From NCBI GenBank assembly GCA_964229355.1, contig CAXRDE010000019.1:434001-498000 (forward strand): a DNA stretch of 64,000 bases, written 5' to 3'. This DNA comes from CAXRDE01 sp964229355 (GTDB lineage Bacteria > Cyanobacteriota > Sericytochromatia > UBA7694). This document shows positions 60,378 to 64,000 of this stretch, piece after piece. The position numbers and the translations under genes are program-made. The notes under the pieces were generated by a model that was not told where the DNA came from, made no database searches, and worked only from the letters and a program-made list of their open reading frames with translations. Numbering within the stretch: the stretch's first letter is position 1; the number at the start of each line of letters is the position of its first letter.

Positions 60378-61229
60378 ATGTCAATTCAACAGGTATTTAT
60401 TGCAGGTGGCGGATTAATGGGTGGTGGTATTGCCTATGCCGCCAGTGTGAATGCAGCCACTGCGGTCACCGTATATGACGTGACTGCACAAGCCATTGAA
60501 GCCAGCCAGGCGCGTTACGAAAAACTGCTGGCCAAACAAGTCGAAAAAGCGAAACTCTCTGAAGCACAAGCGGCCGAAGCCAAATCCCGAATTCAGTTTA
60601 CGACCGATCTTCAACAGGCCGCTCAGGCGGATCTGGTGATTGAGGCTGCCCCCGAGAATTTGGCGCTCAAGCAAAAGTTATACCAGGAATTGGATGCCCT
60701 TTGTCCTGCCCATACGATTTTTGCCAGCAATACCTCTTCTTTGCCCATTACCAGTCTGGCCAGTGTGACCCAACGGGCAGAGCGCTTCGTGGGCATGCAT
60801 TTCTTTTCGCCGGTGCATTTGATGGCGCTGCTGGAACTCATTCGTGGCCTTGAAACCTCTGACGAAACCTACGAAAAAGTCAAAGCCTTTGGCGAAAAAA
60901 TGGGCAAGACGGTGGTGACCGCCAATGATTTTCCGGGCTTTATTACCACCCGTCTGGGTATGGTGCTTTTAAACGAGGCCATGTACGCCTTAATGGAAGG
61001 TGTGGGAACCCCTGAAGATATTGATATGGGCATGAAGTTGGGTTTTAATCATCCCATGGGACCCTTGGCGCTGGCAGATGCCGTGGGCTTAGACGTGTGT
61101 TTGTCAGCTATGACCACCTTAGAAAAAGGCTTTGGCAACCCCAAATATGCTCCCTGTCCGCTGCTCAAACGTCTGGTGCAAGCTGGACACCTGGGTAAAA
61201 AGACAGGCCGCGGTTTTTATCAGTACTAA
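60378..61229 (+). CDS. hbd: 3-hydroxybutyryl-CoA dehydrogenase
   Basis: 283 residues. The NAD motif is VFIAGGGLMGGGIAYAASVN. Catalytic His is in RFVGMHFFSPVHLM, with conserved Ser/Asn in FASNTSSLPI and PGFITTRLGMVLLNEAM. It interconverts acetoacetyl-CoA and 3-hydroxybutyryl-CoA. Thiolase, crotonase and the rest of a beta-oxidation or butyrate pathway are absent from the window. AAAGGAAC precedes the ATG; ribD follows 28 nt later. Confidence 0.94.
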   Translation: MSIQQVFIAGGGLMGGGIAYAASVNAATAVTVYDVTAQAIEASQARYEKLLAKQVEKAKLSEAQAAEAKSRIQFTTDLQQAAQADLVIEAAPENLALKQKLYQELDALCPAHTIFASNTSSLPITSLASVTQRAERFVGMHFFSPVHLMALLELIRGLETSDETYEKVKAFGEKMGKTVVTANDFPGFITTRLGMVLLNEAMYALMEGVGTPEDIDMGMKLGFNHPMGPLALADAVGLDVCLSAMTTLEKGFGNPKYAPCPLLKRLVQAGHLGKKTGRGFYQY

Positions 61230-61257
61230 CTCACTTCGACTAAAAAAGGAATACACC

Positions 61258-62373
61258 ATGTCAGAGTCTCCTCAAGAATTTCATGAACGCATGATGCATC
61301 GCGTGTTAAAACTGGCTCAAAAAGGATTTATTCAAATTGCGCCAGATCCCTTTCGCGGTGCACTGGTGGCCAAAGACAAAGCCATTGTGGGTGAGGGCTT
61401 TATGGCCAACCGCCGAGACAAAGAGCCCGAGCTTCATGCCCTGAGCGCAGCAGGCGATAAGGCTCAGGGAGCGACCTTGTACCTGAACCTTGAGCCAGCG
61501 TATGGTAAAGGGGTGGTAGAGCAGATCATTGCCGCAGGTATTGTGCATGTGGTGGTTGCCATGAAGGAACCCAATCCCAATGTGGCAGGCAAGAGCTTGA
61601 AAGCCCTTGAAAAAGCTGGACTTGAGGTGACCACTTCTGTACTTGAAGCTGAAGCGCAGGAGTTAAATGAGATTTACATTAAAGACGTGAGCACCCGTCG
61701 CCCTTTTGTGCATGTGCTCACCGCCATGTCTTTAGACGGCAAAACGGCCACGGCCATGGGCGACAGCCAGGGCATTACCGGTCCCGAGGCCAAAGAATAT
61801 GTGCAACAGTTGCGCGCGCGCTATGATGCGGTCATGATTGGGGTCAACAGCATTTTGCACGATGATCCCCAGTTAAACTGTAAAGCGCTGCGAGGCTGCG
61901 ACCCCTGGCGCATTGTGGTGGACAGTCAGGCACGAACCCCCACCACCAGCCGCCTCTTTTTGCGCTCTGATCTCGACGAAAGCCGAGCCCCTGTCCTGAT
62001 TGCGATTTCTTATGGTGCCCATGAAGAACATTTGCGCTCCTTGCGTCATGCAGGTGCTGAGATTATTCACTGTCCCGATGAGAACAGTGCTGAACCTCGT
62101 GTGGACCTGTCCCGTTTGATGATTCAATTGAACAAACGTGGCATTACCAGCGTGCTTATCGAAGGCGGCAGTACCTTGCGGGGGGCTGCGTTAGAAGCGG
62201 GTATTGTGGATAAAATGACCTTTTTGATGGCACCCAAGATTTTTGGTAGTGCCGACGCCCGCTCGGCCATTGACGGCGAGGGTGCGACCATTGTCTCTGA
62301 AGCCCGTGAGTTAAAGCGCTTAAAGGCCCGTTATCTGGGCTCTGATATTGTCATTGAAGGGTACCTGGCCTAA
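61258..62373 (+). CDS. ribD: RibD-type protein with intact reductase and zinc-less deaminase domain
   Basis: 371 residues from ATG 61258 with AAGGA 7 nt upstream. The N-terminal ~145 residues follow the deaminase fold (KAIVGEGF, GATLYLNLEP, VVVAMKEPNPNVAGKSL), but the zinc His is Glu56 in KEPELHAL, and both zinc cysteines are gone: LEPAYGKG (78-85) replaces LEPCSHxGRTPPC. Glu58 aligns with the catalytic Glu. The C-terminal reductase is well kept (RPFVHVLTAMSLDGKTATAM, DAVMIGVNSILHDDPQLNCK, SVLIEGGSTLRGAALEAGIV). So the reductase step of riboflavin synthesis should work and the deaminase step should not. Plant PyrR has the same design. Confidence 0.9.
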   Translation: MSESPQEFHERMMHRVLKLAQKGFIQIAPDPFRGALVAKDKAIVGEGFMANRRDKEPELHALSAAGDKAQGATLYLNLEPAYGKGVVEQIIAAGIVHVVVAMKEPNPNVAGKSLKALEKAGLEVTTSVLEAEAQELNEIYIKDVSTRRPFVHVLTAMSLDGKTATAMGDSQGITGPEAKEYVQQLRARYDAVMIGVNSILHDDPQLNCKALRGCDPWRIVVDSQARTPTTSRLFLRSDLDESRAPVLIAISYGAHEEHLRSLRHAGAEIIHCPDENSAEPRVDLSRLMIQLNKRGITSVLIEGGSTLRGAALEAGIVDKMTFLMAPKIFGSADARSAIDGEGATIVSEARELKRLKARYLGSDIVIEGYLA

Positions 62374-62377
62374 GGTC

Positions 62378-63304
62378 ATGGATGAAGTATTACCGTTTTT
62401 GATCATTTCTGAAGCCTACCATCACGCCCGTGTGGATCAGGTGCTGTGTGAACAGCACCCTGAACACAGCCGTTCTTTGATCCGCAAGTGGCTGGATCAG
62501 GGACAGGTCTGGCTCAATGATGAGACGGTCACCAAAGCGGGGCAAAAACTCAAGGCGGGAGACGTCTTGCGTTGGCAACCGCCCGCGATTCAAAAGTCCG
62601 ATAAAATTATGCCCGAGGCTATCCCTTTGGATATTCGCTTTGAAGATGAGCACGTGCTGGTGGTCAATAAGCCGGTGGGCATGGTGGTGCATCCGGCCCC
62701 AGGACACTATCAGGGAACCCTGGTGAATGGCTTGCTGTATCACTGTTCTTTTTTATCGGGCATTGGCGGTGTGGAGCGCCCTGGCATTGTACACCGGCTT
62801 GACCGTGAAACCAGTGGGCTATTGGCGGTGGCCAAGACCGATCAGGCCCATCAAAATTTGTCCGCCCAGCTGCAATCTCGTACCATGAAGCGCCACTATG
62901 ACGCCATTGCCGAGCAAAATTTTTCGCAGTCAGAGGGCACCATTGAGGCCCCCATTGCCCGCCACCCGGTTAAACGTCAGCAAATGGCGATTGTCGAAGG
63001 GGGACGTTTTGCACGCACCCATTGGCATGTGAAACACGCGTTTCACGGTTATACCTGGCTGGGCCTGGAGCTTGACACCGGTCGCACTCACCAAATTCGG
63101 GTGCACTTGAAGTCTATCCATCACCCGTTGGTGGGTGATGCGGTATATGGCTCCAAACGCAAACACCCTTTTAAAGTGGATCGGCCCATGCTGCATGCGT
63201 CGCGTCTCCAGTTTTTGCATCCGCTAACCCAGGAGCCCCTGAGTTTTGAAGTGCCAGTACCTGCGGACTTCCAACGCATTCTTGATCTTCTGGCCCAAAA
63301 ATAG
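62378..63304 (+). CDS. rluD: Pseudouridine synthase RluD-like
   Basis: 308 residues from ATG 62378. An S4 RNA-binding domain (DQVLCEQHPEHSRSLIRKWL) is followed by the RluA-family catalytic part: PGIVHRLDRETSGLLAVAKT with the catalytic Asp, HYDAIAE, and LELDTGRTHQIRVHLKSI. It modifies 23S rRNA (positions 1911/1915/1917 in E. coli for RluD). It lies 4 nt after ribD. Confidence 0.93.
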   Translation: MDEVLPFLIISEAYHHARVDQVLCEQHPEHSRSLIRKWLDQGQVWLNDETVTKAGQKLKAGDVLRWQPPAIQKSDKIMPEAIPLDIRFEDEHVLVVNKPVGMVVHPAPGHYQGTLVNGLLYHCSFLSGIGGVERPGIVHRLDRETSGLLAVAKTDQAHQNLSAQLQSRTMKRHYDAIAEQNFSQSEGTIEAPIARHPVKRQQMAIVEGGRFARTHWHVKHAFHGYTWLGLELDTGRTHQIRVHLKSIHHPLVGDAVYGSKRKHPFKVDRPMLHASRLQFLHPLTQEPLSFEVPVPADFQRILDLLAQK

Positions 63305-64000
63305 TGACGCAGACAGATTTTTGCTGTCTGTGTATGATTGTGAAGAATGCGCGCTCCCTGCTGCCTGGGACCTTAGATGCCTTGCAACCCTTGTGGGAAC
63401 TTGATTTCTTGGGGCAGGCCGTTTTTGTAGACACCGGTTCGCAAGACGGTACGTTAGACTATCTCCAGAAACGTTTTGAGGGCATGCCTCAGGTGCAGAT
63501 AAGCGCTTTGGACTGGCCTGAAGACTTTTCAAAGGCCAGAAACGCGGCCCTCGAGCGGGTGAACACGCCCTGGGTATTGTTTCTTGATGCCGATGAAGCC
63601 TTAAGTCCCGCCAGTATCTCTCTGCTGGTGTCGTGGCAACACACGTTGCAGCAAAGTCCTGCGGCGCAATGGCCTGAGGCTGTGGTGTGTGTGCGTCATA
63701 ATTTGGACGAACAGGGACGTATGACAAGCCAAGATTATTTGACACGTCTGTGGCAGTCTTCACCCGCGATTCGTTATGTGGGCAGAGTTCACGAGCGTCC
63801 GGTCTATTTTTTAGCGCCCGATCAGGCCCGTCCTTTGGAAGGCGTACAGCATTTGGCAGTACATCTTAAACATCGTGCGGCATCTCCTGAGACGTCCGCT
63901 GCGAAACAGAAGATGTACGGGCGCTATCTGGCGCAGGCCAGATCTGAGACGCCTTCGCCGTATTTGGATTACCATTGGGTGATTTCACCGCAGGTTCAGC
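63304..64000 (+). CDS. Glycosyltransferase family 2 protein (C-terminus cut by window edge)
   Basis: The frame opens at GTG 63304, which overlaps the rluD stop by one base (TAGTG), and stays open to the window edge. The GTG gives FCCLCMIVKNARS, the first strand of the WaaE/SunS-type GT2 domain; a later ATG at 63334 would cut it. FVDTGSQDGTLDYL, DFSKARNAALERV and WVLFLDADEALS (the DxD metal site) confirm the family. About 232 residues are visible. Confidence 0.87.
   Translation, partial: MTQTDFCCLCMIVKNARSLLPGTLDALQPLWELDFLGQAVFVDTGSQDGTLDYLQKRFEGMPQVQISALDWPEDFSKARNAALERVNTPWVLFLDADEALSPASISLLVSWQHTLQQSPAAQWPEAVVCVRHNLDEQGRMTSQDYLTRLWQSSPAIRYVGRVHERPVYFLAPDQARPLEGVQHLAVHLKHRAASPETSAAKQKMYGRYLAQARSETPSPYLDYHWVISPQVQ

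Overview
The window looks like chromosome from a diderm, flagellated, non-photosynthetic bacterium of roughly 50% GC. Supporting signs are several lipobox lipoproteins, a GT9 glycosyltransferase of the LPS-heptosyltransferase type, RseP, FliP/FliQ/FliR/FlhB and a YjfB-like motility protein. The gene mix (orphan OmpR-type regulator, class I FbaB-type aldolase, MutS2-like and YajQ proteins, many glycosyltransferases) would fit Vampirovibrionia/Melainabacteria, the non-photosynthetic relatives of cyanobacteria. That assignment is an inference from gene content only; no rRNA or other phylogenetic marker was available for testing.

Layout. 1-6.2 kb: end of a GT9 gene, recR, ybaB/ebfC, a secreted GHL10-type glycoside hydrolase (all minus strand), then an orphan response regulator and aroC (plus). 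6.2-11.6 kb: a fast-diverging lipoprotein, a Kazal-type inhibitor lipoprotein, tRNA-Gln, thrC with a TauD-like dioxygenase, an unknown helical protein, and yajQ. 11.6-18.8 kb: an unusual run of FlhB paralogue, UvrD-like helicase, M48 peptidase and ADP-ribosylglycohydrolase, facing a long coiled-coil membrane protein. 18.9-24.3 kb: an MDR oxidoreductase and a tightly overlapping minus-strand operon of small Cse60-like protein, FlgT/LPP20-like protein, dapF, TPR protein and MutS2-like ATPase. 24.4-30 kb: YihY, fliP-fliQ-fliR-flhB, a J-domain/TPR/MshEN chimera and a thioredoxin. 30-35.4 kb: two surface-polysaccharide proteins, one a 1467-residue multi-module enzyme. 35.5-43.4 kb: rseP, a tandem Usp, sppA, rpmE2, trkA, and a three-gene kinase/CoA-transferase/HAD operon. 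43.5-51.5 kb: unknowns, a beta-propeller, rimI, lipoproteins, a HAD 5'-nucleotidase, an orphan periplasmic binding protein, an esterase and a WYL protein. 51.5-54.6 kb: a CAT-anticodon tRNA, fructose-bisphosphate aldolase, a YjfB-like gene and a DUF433/PIN-like toxin-antitoxin pair. 54.8-64 kb: homogentisate dioxygenase operon with a flavin reductase, a chagasin-like inhibitor, DedA and a DUF819 permease, then a candidate small RNA, 3-hydroxybutyryl-CoA dehydrogenase, a RibD with a damaged deaminase domain, rluD and a GT2 gene running off the edge.

The points most worth following are: RibD lacking its deaminase zinc ligands; two complete FlhB switch proteins 15 kb apart; a MutS2-like ATPase without most of the MutS body and with Asp-Asp in Walker B; a J-domain protein fused to TPR and MshEN modules; two exported peptidase inhibitors of different families; a ribosome-binding site buried in a 40-nt hairpin; and repeated extended -10 promoters. 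No rRNA, CRISPR array, insertion sequence or prophage was seen.
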